64,000 nt of DNA from CAVWSM01 sp963798505 (lineage in GTDB: Bacteria; Actinomycetota; Actinomycetes; Jiangellales; Jiangellaceae), in contig CAWCTX010000011.1 in NCBI GenBank assembly GCA_963798505.1, positions 62,001-126,000 of the forward strand. The letters run 5' to 3'. The translations under genes and the position numbers were made by a program. Shown here piece by piece: positions 1 to 9,286 of the stretch (position 1 is its first letter; each line of letters begins with the position of its first letter). The notes beneath the pieces are model-generated. The model did no database searches. It was not told the DNA's origin and saw only the letters and a list, made by a program, of their open reading frames with translations.

Positions 1-263
1 AACGCCAGGACGCCGGCGAGCGGCAGGTCGTGCACGTAGGCCTGCCAGGACGGGTGCGGCCCGTGCTGGAGGAAGGACCCCACACCGATCCCCGCCACCA
101 GCAGCGCGAACACAACGGTCTGCCGCCTCTGGACCAGCGGGCGCCGCCGGCCCGAGACGAGGATGCCGGTGGCCGCGACCACGAAGGCCGCACTCGTCAC
201 GGCACTGGCCGGCTGACCGAGCCACCCGCTCCCATACGCCTCGCACCCCGTGGCTAGCTCCAC
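1..263 (-). CDS. Integral membrane protein, partial (C-terminal part beyond window)
   Basis: The first 87 residues of a membrane protein can be read on the minus strand from a GTG at 263 and run off the left edge. The start reads VELATGCEAYGSGWLG, then a hydrophobic segment (about residues 20-36), an RRR-rich loop and a second hydrophobic segment (about 47-60), followed by FLQHGPHPSWQAYVHD. The CE motif near the N-terminus and a GPxPxWxxxxHD-like motif resemble ceramidase-like membrane hydrolases of actinobacteria, but this is recalled similarity only. The gene is divergent from the hemerythrin-like gene. The GTG start is chosen because the next upstream codons in frame contain no better start; function is uncertain. 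Confidence 0.55.
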   Translation of the reverse strand, partial: MELATGCEAYGSGWLGQPASAVTSAAFVVAATGILVSGRRRPLVQRRQTVVFALLVAGIGVGSFLQHGPHPSWQAYVHDLPLAGVLA

Positions 264-339
264 CCTCGGAGTATCTGCCCTTTCGGGAATCCGGGTCAGC
301 CCGGCGGCGTCGCCGCCTAGAGTCGGACCCGTGGCAGAG

Positions 340-960
340 ATGAGCATGAACAAGGCGATCCACGGCGCGTTCCGTCGCGACCTGGCCCGGTTCCTCGACG
401 CGCTGGGCAGCTTTCGTGACGGCGATCGGGCGCGTGCGGCGCAGCTGTCAACGGCCTGGACCAACTTCTCCGATCAGCTGACTCGGCACCATGAGGGCGA
501 GCACGAGGTCGCTTGGCCGGCGCTCCAGGCCGTCGGGGTCAGCCCCGAGCTCATCGAGCAGATGGACAACGAGCACGAGCGCATGGCCGCTGCTCTGGCG
601 TCGGCGGGTTCCGCCATCTCGACCCTCCAACGCTCGGCGTCCGCCGCCGACGCCGCGGCGGCGCGCGACGCGATCGCGGCACTGAAGACGGTCACCGTGG
701 AGCACCTCGAGCACGAGGAGGCCGCGATCGAGCCCGTCTATCTCAGCAAGCACGACGACCCCGCGATCAAGGCCATGGGCCGACAGTTCGGCAAGGTCAG
801 CCCAGCGGTCGGCGGCACGTTCCTCGCCTGGGTCACCGACGGCGCCTCGCCCGAGGAGCTCGCGGCCATCAAGAGCAATGTGCCTGGTCCGGTGCTGGCG
901 ATCATCGGCGGCGTGTTCGGCCGGAAGTACCGCCGCGAGGTCGCGTCGGTCTGGCAGTAG
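340..960 (+). CDS. Hemerythrin-like HHE-domain protein
   Basis: A 206-residue soluble protein with the spaced histidines and glutamates of a hemerythrin-like four-helix bundle: an N-terminal IHGAFRRDL helix, RHHEGEHEVAWP (about residues 45-60), DNEHERM (about 75) and EHLEHEEAAIEP (about 125-135). Such domains bind a di-iron or similar metal centre and bind or sense O2, NO or redox state. The C-terminal third lacks the metal ligands. It ends 8 bp from the convergent histidine kinase gene, so a link with that redox-type signalling pair is possible but unproven. The start is uncertain: ATG 340 and GTG 331 are both in frame and neither has a strong ribosome binding site; an in-frame ATG at 250 would overlap the divergent gene. 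Confidence 0.82.
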   Translation: MSMNKAIHGAFRRDLARFLDALGSFRDGDRARAAQLSTAWTNFSDQLTRHHEGEHEVAWPALQAVGVSPELIEQMDNEHERMAAALASAGSAISTLQRSASAADAAAARDAIAALKTVTVEHLEHEEAAIEPVYLSKHDDPAIKAMGRQFGKVSPAVGGTFLAWVTDGASPEELAAIKSNVPGPVLAIIGGVFGRKYRREVASVWQ

Positions 961-967
961 TCCGCTG

Positions 968-2413
968 TCAGTCCTCGGCCGGCGGTGTCAGCGGCAGCCG
1001 TACGGTGAACACGGTCTCCCCCGGCGTCGACGCGACGCGGATATCGCCACGATGCCGGTTGACGACGATCCGCCACGAGATGTCCAAGCCGAGCCCGGTG
1101 CCTTCGCCGACGGCCTTGGTGGTGAAGAACGGCTCGAAGACGCGATTGAGCACGTCCGGCGGGATTCCCGGGCCGCTGTCGGCGATGTCCACGGCGACAT
1201 AGCCATCGTCGAGGCGGGTGCGCACGGTCAACGTGCCCTCGCCCGCCATAGCGGCCGCCGCGTTGTCGATGATGTTGGTCCAGACCTGGTTGAGCTCGCC
1301 AGGATAGGCCGGGACCAACGGCAGCGACCGGTCGAACTCCTTCACCACCTGAAGGCCTTTGAGCTTTCCGGACAGCATGACGAGCGTGGACTTCAGGCCG
1401 TCGTGGACGTCGATCAGCTGGAACGGTGCACGGTCCATCTGGCTGTACTGCCTTGCCGCACCCACGAGCCCGGAGATGCGGTGGACCGAGTCCTCGATCT
1501 CCTTCATGAGGGATTCCGTCTCCACCGTGTACGTGAGCCACCGCGCAGCATTTCCGAGCAGGTCGGCGGGCACCCGGCCCGAGACCTCGTCGAGCCATTC
1601 AGGGTCGAGCCCACCGGCCACGAGTACGGGTGCCATGTCGTAGCCGCCAGGAACGTTGTGCTCGTCGAACCAGTCGGCCATGGCGTCCTCGCGGTCGCTC
1701 GTCTCCATCGGAGAGAGGTCACCGGTGGCCTTGGCGGTGCGTTCGGCCGCCTCCTCCTGGAGCTCGACGAGCTCGCGCATGTTCTCCGTGGGCAGATGCC
1801 CGTCGGCGAGGAGTGCCAACTTGTGCCGCATGCCGGCAACGCGCTCGCGGAGTCCGGCCGTCGCGCGAACGGCAGCCGAAGCCGGGTTGTTGAGCTCGTG
1901 AGTCAGCCCAGCGGTCAGCGACCCGAGGGCGACAAGCCGCTCACGCTGCCCGATGACAGCCTGTGAGCTGCGCATCCCGAGGAACAGACCCTCGAGCAGG
2001 TGCACCGCCATCGGGAACCACTCGCGCATCATCGTCGCGAAGGTCTCCGCGGGCAGGACCAGGAATGCGGACGGCACGACCGCGCGCATGCTCATGGGAT
2101 AGCGCTGATCGGCATCCTCGACGTAGGCCTGCGTGGCTCCGGCGTAGACCCCTCGTTGACTCGTCCGGCTGGTCTCGACGTCGTCCGGCCCGACGCGGCG
2201 CAGCAGCGCGACCTCGCCCTCGAGCAGCACGTAGAAGCAATCCGCCGGCTCGCCCTCCACGAACACCGCTCCGGCGTCGACGTCCTCGATCCGGCTGTGA
2301 TCGGACAGCCAGCGCAGCTGATCATCAGTCAGCTTCTCGAAGAGGAACAGCGTTCGCAGCTCGTCAACCGGCAGCCGACGGGGGGCTGCGTCGGGTGCAC
2401 TGTTTGTGGTCAC
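968..2413 (-). CDS. Cyclic-nucleotide-binding-domain sensor histidine kinase
   Basis: 481 residues. The first 130 residues form a CRP-like cyclic nucleotide-binding fold (LRTLFLFEKLTDDQLRWL, then FVEGEPADCFYVLLEGEVAL). A linker leads to an unusual dimerisation/phosphoacceptor helix, SLTAGLTHELNNPASAA, whose His is the likely phosphorylation site. A HATPase_c domain follows: N-box NQVWTNIIDNAAAAM, G1 DSGPGIPPDVLNRVF, F-box EPFFTTK and G2 GEGTGLGLDI. No membrane segment is seen, so it is cytoplasmic. The GTG start at 2413 overlaps the stop of the upstream gene (GTGA), indicating translational coupling to the response regulator/flavoprotein, its likely partner. The ligand of the N-terminal domain cannot be told from sequence. 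Confidence 0.88.
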   Translation of the reverse strand: MTTNSAPDAAPRRLPVDELRTLFLFEKLTDDQLRWLSDHSRIEDVDAGAVFVEGEPADCFYVLLEGEVALLRRVGPDDVETSRTSQRGVYAGATQAYVEDADQRYPMSMRAVVPSAFLVLPAETFATMMREWFPMAVHLLEGLFLGMRSSQAVIGQRERLVALGSLTAGLTHELNNPASAAVRATAGLRERVAGMRHKLALLADGHLPTENMRELVELQEEAAERTAKATGDLSPMETSDREDAMADWFDEHNVPGGYDMAPVLVAGGLDPEWLDEVSGRVPADLLGNAARWLTYTVETESLMKEIEDSVHRISGLVGAARQYSQMDRAPFQLIDVHDGLKSTLVMLSGKLKGLQVVKEFDRSLPLVPAYPGELNQVWTNIIDNAAAAMAGEGTLTVRTRLDDGYVAVDIADSGPGIPPDVLNRVFEPFFTTKAVGEGTGLGLDISWRIVVNRHRGDIRVASTPGETVFTVRLPLTPPAED

Positions 2414-4074
2414 AACTTCTCCAAGTACCGGTGGACGAGGGTGACAGCCATCGCGCCTTCGCCGACTGCGGAGGCGACCCGCTTCACCGAGTCCGCGTGT
2501 ACATCCCCTGCAACAAAAACACCCGGCACACTTGTTTCCAGGTGCCACGGATCCCGGTCTAGATCCCATTTCGGTGGCCGCGCGCCCTCGACCAGCAGGT
2601 CCGGCCCGGCGAGCACGAAGCCACGGTCGTCGCGGCGGACCACGCCGTCCAGCCATTCCGTCCCTGGCGCGGCTCCGATGAACACGAAGAGGAACTCGGT
2701 GGGGAGCCGCTCCTTGGTACCCCCGGTGGAGTCGAGCACCTCGATCCACTCGAGGTGCTCGTCGCCGCCGCCGTCGACGACCTGAGCGCCAGTACGGATC
2801 CGTACGTTGGGCCGTGCGGCGAGTTCCTCGATCAGGTAGTGCGACATCGACTCCTCGACCGACTCCCCCCGCACCAGCAAGGTCACGGAGTTGGCGTACT
2901 GGCACAGGTGGACCGCCGCCTGACCTGCGGAGTTGGCGCCGCCGACGAGGTAGATGTCGTGGTTGACGCAGGCAGGCGCCTCGAAAGCCGCGGCACCGTA
3001 GTAGACGCCACGCCCGGTGAGGTCTGCCAGCCCGGCCGAGTCAAGCAGCCGGTAGGTGACGCCGGTGGCGAGGATGACGGTGTGCGCGGCGATCTCCGAG
3101 CCGTCATCGAACATCACGACGCGGGCCGGGCCACGGACCTCGAGGCGGACGACTTCGCGCGCCGTGAGCAGCTCGGCGCCGAAGCGCAAGGCCTGCCGGC
3201 GGGCCCGCTCGGTGAGCTGCGCGCCGGAGACGCCATCGGGAAACCCCAGGTAGTTCTCGATGCGGGAGCTCTGCCCAGCCTGCCCACCGGTGGCCTCACG
3301 CTCGACGAGCACGGTCCGCAGTCCTTCGGTGGCGCCGTACACCGCGGCGCCCAGCCCCGCCGGTCCGGCACCGACCACCACGAGGTCGTAGAAGTCGGTG
3401 GCGGGTTGGGTGGACAGTCCGACGGCCGCCGCGACCTCGGCGTTGGACGGCGATGCGAGCGCCTGGCCGGACGCGGTGACCAGCACGGGTACGGCCGACT
3501 CGTCGAGCCCGGCCGCCTCGAGCAGGCGCTGGCCTTCCTGCTCGTCGGACGGCAGGTAGCGGTACGGCACCGCGTTGCGGCCCAGGAAGTCACGGACGTC
3601 GTGCGTCCGTGACGACCACCGGTGCCCGACCAGCCTGGTCGCGACCTCGGACCCGGCCGGTCCCGCCGCGGCCCACAGCTCGAGCAGTGCGTCGACCACC
3701 GGGTAGAGGTGCTCCTCCGGCGGGTCCCATGGCTTGAGCAGATAGTGGTCGAGGTCGACGACGTTGATGGCCTGGATCGCTGCGTCGGTGTCGGCATAGG
3801 CGGTGAGCAGCGCCCGCCGGGCCCGCGGGTAGATGTCCATCGCCTGCTCGAGGAACTGCAGACCGCTCATCTCGGGCATCCGGTAGTCGGCCAGCAGCAC
3901 GGCCACCGGATCGTCACGGAGCCGCAGCTCCCGCAAGGCGTCGAGGGCTGCCCTGCCGGACTCGGCGCGGACGATGCGGTGCTCCTCGCCGTAGCGCCGT
4001 CGCAGGTCGCGTGCCACCGCCCGGGACACGCTGACGTCGTCGTCCACGGTGAGGATCACTGGCTTCGACGGCAC
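2410..4074 (-). CDS. Response regulator fused to thioredoxin-reductase-like flavoprotein
   Basis: 554 residues in three parts. Residues 1-130 are a receiver domain with the acidic pair in LTVDDD, the phosphoacceptor in LLADYRMPEMSG, the Thr in LLTAY and the Lys in LLKPWDPP. Residues 150-230 look like a thioredoxin/glutaredoxin fold without a CxxC. Residues 235-554 are a thioredoxin-reductase-like domain: FAD motif VVGAGPAGLGAAVYG, GGQAGQSSRIENYLGFPDG, nucleotide motif LVGGANSAGQAAVHL and FAD motif GVFVAGDVHADSVKRVAS. Where thioredoxin reductases have a redox CxxC this protein has GVYYGAAAFEAPAC, so it cannot be a normal disulfide reductase. There is no DNA-binding output. Start is GTG 4074. 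Transcribed with and overlapping the histidine kinase gene. Confidence 0.9.
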   Translation of the reverse strand: MPSKPVILTVDDDVSVSRAVARDLRRRYGEEHRIVRAESGRAALDALRELRLRDDPVAVLLADYRMPEMSGLQFLEQAMDIYPRARRALLTAYADTDAAIQAINVVDLDHYLLKPWDPPEEHLYPVVDALLELWAAAGPAGSEVATRLVGHRWSSRTHDVRDFLGRNAVPYRYLPSDEQEGQRLLEAAGLDESAVPVLVTASGQALASPSNAEVAAAVGLSTQPATDFYDLVVVGAGPAGLGAAVYGATEGLRTVLVEREATGGQAGQSSRIENYLGFPDGVSGAQLTERARRQALRFGAELLTAREVVRLEVRGPARVVMFDDGSEIAAHTVILATGVTYRLLDSAGLADLTGRGVYYGAAAFEAPACVNHDIYLVGGANSAGQAAVHLCQYANSVTLLVRGESVEESMSHYLIEELAARPNVRIRTGAQVVDGGGDEHLEWIEVLDSTGGTKERLPTEFLFVFIGAAPGTEWLDGVVRRDDRGFVLAGPDLLVEGARPPKWDLDRDPWHLETSVPGVFVAGDVHADSVKRVASAVGEGAMAVTLVHRYLEKL

Positions 4075-4119
4075 CGGTCCATGCGATCACGCCGGGCAGC
4101 CCCCTGTCACCCTGGCTGC

Positions 4120-4776
4120 ATGGCGGAGCTGCTCGAACGGTGGAGTGCGGTCGTCGGACCGTCCGACGAGGCCCGGGTGGCCGGCGAGGCGCTGCTGGCG
4201 CGGTGGGCCGAGCCGCACCGTCGCTATCACGACACCGCGCATCTGCGCGCCGTGCTCGACGCGATCGATCTGCTGGCCGGGGAAGCCGACGATGCCGACG
4301 TCGTACGGCTGGCCGCGTGGTTCCACGACGCGGTCTACGAGGGCCGCGCCGGCGACGACGAGGAGGCCAGCGCGGGCCTCGCGGAGGAGAGCCTGCCGCC
4401 GTTCGGGCTGCCGGCCGAGCGGGTGGTCGAGGTCGCGCGGCTCGTACGACTGACGGCAGGTCACGACCCGGCGCCAGGGGACCGCAACGGCGCGGTGCTG
4501 TGCGATGCCGACCTGTCCGTACTCGGCGGCGATCCGCGGGCGTACGCCGCGTACGCGGCGGCGGTACGCAACGAGTACGCGCACGTCCCGGACGTAGCCT
4601 TCCGCGCCGGACGCAGTGCTGTCCTGCAACGTCTGCTCGACCACGACCCGCTCTTCCGGACGGCGACGGCCCGGGATCTGTGGCAGCCTCGCGCCCGCCG
4701 CAACGTGCAGACCGAGCTCACTCTGCTCAGGGCGAGTCGCGGCGCGGCTTCCGACGTCGCAGGCCGGCCCGAATGA
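4120..4776 (+). CDS. HD-domain metal-dependent phosphohydrolase-like protein
   Basis: 218 residues. Histidine/aspartate positions fit an HD-type fold: RRYHDTAHLRAVL (about residues 33-45), AAWFHDAVYEG (about 68-78) and a later LCDADLSVLGG. Proteins of this type are widespread in bacteria as predicted metal-dependent phosphohydrolases, but the substrate is unknown. The ATG at 4120 gives the start MAELLERW; the frame is open further upstream but that region lies over the opposite gene. Its last 50 bp overlap the 3' end of the convergent DUF4031 gene. Confidence 0.78.
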   Translation: MAELLERWSAVVGPSDEARVAGEALLARWAEPHRRYHDTAHLRAVLDAIDLLAGEADDADVVRLAAWFHDAVYEGRAGDDEEASAGLAEESLPPFGLPAERVVEVARLVRLTAGHDPAPGDRNGAVLCDADLSVLGGDPRAYAAYAAAVRNEYAHVPDVAFRAGRSAVLQRLLDHDPLFRTATARDLWQPRARRNVQTELTLLRASRGAASDVAGRPE

Positions 4777-4996
4777 GCCGCTTGACGAGCTCGTTGCTCG
4801 AGACCGGCTGCCCGCCGGCGGCCACGGCGTCGTCGTACCGATCGGCGGGCAGGTCGTAGTGGTCCCCGTCGAACCCGCGCGCCGGCACACCGAGGCGCCG
4901 CGCGAACGCGTGCAGCTCCTCGTACGACTCATCCGACACCAAGTGCGACCACAACCGTCCGTGACCGGGCCACTGCGGCGGGTCGACGAGAATCAC
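4727..4996 (-). CDS. DUF4031 family small protein
   Basis: 89 residues, beginning VILVDPPQWPGHGRLWSHLV, a typical DUF4031 N-terminus, with SYEELHAFARRLG and FDGDHYDLPADRY following. The C-terminus is basic (RLIRAGLRRRKPRR). The GTG start at 4996 lies 7 bp after the stop of cutC, so the two are probably one transcript. DUF4031 proteins are uncharacterised; the HGRLWSHLVSD and GDHYD motifs suggest a metal-binding or enzymatic site but this is inference. A longer reading frame upstream is a shadow of cutC. Confidence 0.85.
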   Translation of the reverse strand: MILVDPPQWPGHGRLWSHLVSDESYEELHAFARRLGVPARGFDGDHYDLPADRYDDAVAAGGQPVSSNELVKRLIRAGLRRRKPRRDSP

Positions 4997-5003
4997 TGAC
5001 CGC

Positions 5004-5711
5004 TCACAGGGTGGCCGCGACAGCGTCGTCGATGAGGGTCCGCCAGGAGCGGACAAGGTCGGCATCGGCGTAGGCGTTCCACGCGCCGCCCGGACGCACG
5101 CGGCTGCCGACGTGAAACCTGCGCACACCGGCGCGGGCCAGCCACGGCACGTGCTCGGGCGCGAGGCCACCGCCGGCCATCACCGCGTTGGCGATCCAGG
5201 CGTTGTCGCGGCAGCGCCGACACAAGTCGTCGAGGCCTTCGGTCACGCCGCGAGCCGAGCCAGCCGTCAGCACGGTGTCCAGCCCCGGGAGGTCACGCAG
5301 CAGCCGCCACGACCGGTCATGGTCGAGGGAGTGGTCGATGGCGCGGTGGAACGTCCACGGCAGCCCACCGGTCGACTGCGCCAGCACAACCGTGGCGTCG
5401 ACGTCGACGTCCAAGGACGGGGCCAGAAACCCGAACACGAAGCCGTCGGCGCCCGCCGCCGCGAGCTCCTGTGCCGCGCCGCGCAGCCGCGACATCTCCG
5501 AACCGGATGTGGCGAACCCGTCGTTGGCGCGCAGCATGACGCGCAACGGCAGCGACGTCTCGCGTTTGATGTCGCGCACCGTCTGCACCGCCGGTGTCAG
5601 CCCGTCGGCGGCCATGTCGGCCACCACCTCGAGGCGGTCGGCGCCGCCGGCCTGGGCGCCGGCCGCGTCGCCAGGTCCGAGCGCGATCACCTCGAGCAGC
5701 GGTCTCGTCAC
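5004..5711 (-). CDS. cutC: CutC family protein
   Basis: 235 residues, the usual length for the family, forming a TIM-barrel-like protein: LEVIALGPGDAAGAQAGGAD at the start, LRVMLRANDGFATS, DGFVFGFLAPSLDVD, TFHRAIDHSLD, VLTAGSARGVTEGLDDL and VMAGGGLAPEHV. CutC was originally linked to copper tolerance in E. coli, a role since disputed; the biochemical function is unclear. The conserved FHRAID motif is intact. The start ATG 5711 is followed 7 bp after the stop by the DUF4031 gene. Confidence 0.9.
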   Translation of the reverse strand: MTRPLLEVIALGPGDAAGAQAGGADRLEVVADMAADGLTPAVQTVRDIKRETSLPLRVMLRANDGFATSGSEMSRLRGAAQELAAAGADGFVFGFLAPSLDVDVDATVVLAQSTGGLPWTFHRAIDHSLDHDRSWRLLRDLPGLDTVLTAGSARGVTEGLDDLCRRCRDNAWIANAVMAGGGLAPEHVPWLARAGVRRFHVGSRVRPGGAWNAYADADLVRSWRTLIDDAVAATL

Positions 5712-5748
5712 GGTATGAGGGTAGGGGCCGGGTCAGTTGGTGGGGGTC

Positions 5749-5769
5749 CACGGGGGCTTGCCCCCCGTG
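5749..5769. terminator. GC hairpin in the cutC/spermidine-synthase-like intergenic region
   Basis: CACGGGGG and CCCCCGTG form a perfect 8-bp stem with a 5-base loop. It lies between two divergent genes, 8 bp upstream of the ATG at 5777, so it would sit in the 5' leader rather than at a gene end. It may be a factor-independent stop for readthrough or a translation-affecting hairpin; no U-tract is present. Confidence 0.35.
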
Positions 5770-5776
5770 TGTTGGC

Positions 5777-6661
5777 ATGCTCGAACCCGTGGGGCGACGT
5801 CGAGGCGGGGAGCCGGAACGGCACCAGGTCGACTCGGGAGTTGCGATCCTCGAGCCCGACGCCGACCGGCCGCGGGCGTTCACGCTCTACATCGACGGGA
5901 CGCCGCAGTCGCACGTCGACCTCGACGACCCGCGCTACTTGGACTTCGAATACGTGCAGCGCATCGGCATCGCCGTCGATGAGTGCTTCCCGACCGGCGA
6001 GGCCGTACGCGCGCTGCACCTGGGCGGCGGCGCACTGACCCTGCCGCGTTACGTCGGCGTGACGCGGCCGGGGTCGACCCAGCGCGCGGTCGAGATCGAT
6101 GCTGCGCTCGCCGAGCTCGTCCGTCGCGAGCTGCCTTGGTCGAGTGCCCTGCGGTTGCGGGTGCGGGTGGGCGACGCGCGGGCCGCGGTCAAGGGTGCGC
6201 ATGACCAGGCGTACGACCTGGTGGTGAGCGACGTGTACGCGGGCGGACAGATGCCGGCGTCCCTGACCAGCCGCGAGTTCCTCGTGGACGTCGCACGCAT
6301 CCTTCGGCCGGGCGGCCGGTTCGTGGCCAACGTTGCCGATGGGGCGCCGCTGGCCTTCGCCCGCGCCCAGCTGGCGACGGCCCGTGCGGTCTTCCCCGAG
6401 GTGGTCCTCCTGGCCGACCCGGCGGTGCTGCGGGGGCGGCGGTTCGGCAACCTCGTGCTGGCCGCGTCGGCCGTGCCGCTGCCGACGGCGGCACTTGCCC
6501 GGCGTGCAGCGGGCACCGGCTTTCCGGCGCGGGTGGTGCATGACGAGGACCTCGAGCGGTTCGTCGCAGGTGCCCGCGTGATCACGGATGCGTCGGCGGT
6601 GGCGTCCACGGCTCCGCCGGGCGAGCTGTTCGGCCCACGATCGAAACGGGCGGCAGACTAG
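5777..6661 (+). CDS. Spermidine-synthase-like (fused-type) methyltransferase-fold protein
   Basis: 294 residues. The N-terminal strand-rich part (FTLYIDGTPQSHVDLDDP, then YLDFEYVQRIGI) and the Rossmann core (RALHLGGGALTLPRYV, VEIDAALAELVRR, VRVGDARAAV, YDLVVSDVYAGGQMP) match the aminopropyltransferase-like family common in actinobacteria. LVVSDVYAG aligns with the catalytic Asp region of spermidine synthases. Without the rest of a polyamine pathway nearby the real substrate is unknown. The start is the first ATG of the conserved frame (5777); translation is open upstream but without a good start. It is followed 5 bp later by a small gene. Confidence 0.8.
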   Translation: MLEPVGRRRGGEPERHQVDSGVAILEPDADRPRAFTLYIDGTPQSHVDLDDPRYLDFEYVQRIGIAVDECFPTGEAVRALHLGGGALTLPRYVGVTRPGSTQRAVEIDAALAELVRRELPWSSALRLRVRVGDARAAVKGAHDQAYDLVVSDVYAGGQMPASLTSREFLVDVARILRPGGRFVANVADGAPLAFARAQLATARAVFPEVVLLADPAVLRGRRFGNLVLAASAVPLPTAALARRAAGTGFPARVVHDEDLERFVAGARVITDASAVASTAPPGELFGPRSKRAAD

Positions 6662-6666
6662 CCGGC

Positions 6667-7014
6667 ATGACCACGCCGGAGCCGCTGCTCACCGCTCGCG
6701 CGGTGGTGCTCCGCGACATGACGAGTCGGGGCCTGGCCGAGGCGGAGTACGTCGACCTGCTCGACGAGATCGTCGTCCAGCGGACTTGGTGGTTACAGCA
6801 GTGGCCCGACGGCGAGGCGTTTGTCGCGGGTCAGGTGGCGCAGGACATGCAGGAGCGGCTGCTCGACGGGCCCCGCATCCGGTGGCCGCGTTGCACCGCC
6901 TGCGATGATCTTGACGAGCACGAGCTGCGGGTCGTCCCGGAGCTCGGTGCGGACCCGAGGTGGGCGTGCGAGCGGGGCGGCTTTGTCGTCGCTGAGCTGG
7001 GTGCGCTCGGCTGA
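6667..7014 (+). CDS. Hypothetical protein, 115 residues
   Basis: I do not recognise a named family. The protein begins MTTPEPLLTARAVVLRDMTS, has an acidic, amphipathic N-terminal half and a C-terminal part with CTACDDLDEHELRVVPELG and a later WACERGG, that is, three cysteines that might bind a metal. It starts 5 bp after the stop of the spermidine-synthase-like gene and is probably co-transcribed. Codon use matches the neighbours, supporting a real gene. Confidence 0.65.
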   Translation: MTTPEPLLTARAVVLRDMTSRGLAEAEYVDLLDEIVVQRTWWLQQWPDGEAFVAGQVAQDMQERLLDGPRIRWPRCTACDDLDEHELRVVPELGADPRWACERGGFVVAELGALG

Positions 7015-7037
7015 GCGGTGCTGGCGGTCGGCGGCGC

Positions 7038-7196
7038 TCAGGCGGCCGAGTGCGCCAGCTCCTTCTGCTTGGCCCGGTCGAGGTCCGGCGTCGCCGCGGC
7101 GGGCTCGATCTCCCAGTGCATCTCAAGACGGATCTGATAGGTCACAGGGTCGATCACCTGAACCCAGTGCATCTGCGGGCGCAGCTGCTCCTTCAC
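7038..7196 (-). CDS. Small protein of 52 residues with strong ribosome binding site
   Basis: Read on the minus strand from GTG 7196 to a TGA at 7038-7040. The sequence starts VKEQLRPQMHWVQVIDPVTY, continues with an amphipathic alternation (QIRLEMHWEIEP) and ends in an Ala/Lys-rich helix (DRAKQKELAHSAA). A GGGAGGAGG ribosome binding site lies 7 bp upstream, one of the strongest in the window. A promoter-like TTGGAA-N17-TATCGT lies at 7259-7287. The family and function are not recognised. No signal peptide or membrane segment is visible. Confidence 0.7.
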   Translation of the reverse strand: MKEQLRPQMHWVQVIDPVTYQIRLEMHWEIEPAAATPDLDRAKQKELAHSAA

Positions 7197-7212
7197 GACG
7201 GGACCTCCTCCC

Positions 7213-7257
7213 AAGGTGAACGTAACTCCAACGGTCCGTTCACTTTCTGTTCACCTT
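7213..7257 (-). promoter_or_regulatory. GTTCAC repeat operator and leader hairpin of the small-protein gene
   Basis: On the plus strand GTTCAC occurs twice at 11-bp spacing (7238-7243 and 7249-7254), and in inverted orientation at 7216-7221. The outer copies give the 9-bp inverted pair AAGGTGAAC/GTTCACCTT. The direct repeat lies immediately downstream of a minus-strand promoter (-35 TTGGAA at 7282-7287, -10 TATCGT at 7259-7264, 17-bp spacer), over the predicted transcription start. In the transcript GUGAACG and CGUUCAC can pair just ahead of the ribosome binding site. The direct repeat resembles streptomycete PHO boxes (11-bp GTTCACC-type units), but the position favours repression; the regulator is unknown. 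Confidence 0.5.
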
Positions 7258-7371
7258 GACGATAGCAGGAGTTGGGGTCGGTTCCAAACATCTTCCCCAC
7301 TCTTGCCATCAAGAGCGCGTCAATTCGCCCTGGCAGCCCCACCGGCGAGTTCTCAGACCGCGAGAACGCAC

Positions 7372-7407
7372 GAGGGGCGGCCCTCCCGTACGGGAGGACC
7401 GCCCCTC
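7372..7407 (-). terminator. Hairpin terminator downstream of groEL
   Basis: GAGGGGCGG pairs with CCGCCCCTC, with an inner pairing CCTCCCGTACGGGAGG, making a long GC hairpin 46 bp after the groEL stop on the minus strand. There is no U-run, as is usual in high-GC actinobacteria. Confidence 0.75.
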
Positions 7408-7453
7408 TTCGAGCGTTGAGCTGCCTAGAGCTCCTGAGCCGCTATGGTCGCGC

Positions 7454-9079
<1,626 letters not shown>

Positions 9080-9202
9080 GGAGAGATGATCCTCCCAGTA
9101 CGGGTGGCGGCCCGGCGTCAGACGCCCGCGACGGACGGCGCGCGGGACGCCCGGACTCCTGTGCCGGGCGCCCGGGCACCTCGTCGACCCGGGACCGTAT
9201 GG

Positions 9203-9229
9203 CTGTCACTCTGCACCGCAGAGTGCTAA
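9203..9229 (-). promoter_or_regulatory. CIRCE operator 1 (HrcA site), proximal to groEL
   Basis: The plus strand reads CTGTCACTC, nine bases, then GAGTGCTAA. The right half is a perfect CIRCE half-site and the left half matches six of nine positions of TTAGCACTC. The 9-base spacing is exact. It lies 124 bp upstream of the groEL start. Confidence 0.8.
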
Positions 9230-9236
9230 CACGTGT

Positions 9237-9263
9237 TTAGCACTCTCACTAGCCGAGTGCAAG
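9237..9263 (-). promoter_or_regulatory. CIRCE operator 2 (HrcA site), distal to groEL
   Basis: The plus strand reads TTAGCACTC, nine bases, then GAGTGCAAG. The left half is perfect and the right half matches six positions plus one of the terminal three. It is in tandem with the first site, centre to centre 34 bp, and the two facing perfect half-sites also form a palindrome with a 7-base spacer. Confidence 0.85.
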
Positions 9264-9286
9264 CCACCGGGAGCTGCCCGGTGCGC

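Noticed and set aside
738..2905. Long antisense and alternate-frame open frames over the histidine kinase and elsewhere
   Set aside because: Arg/Ala/Gly-rich translations without motifs, typical shadows in high-GC DNA; the conserved domains lie in the other frame.
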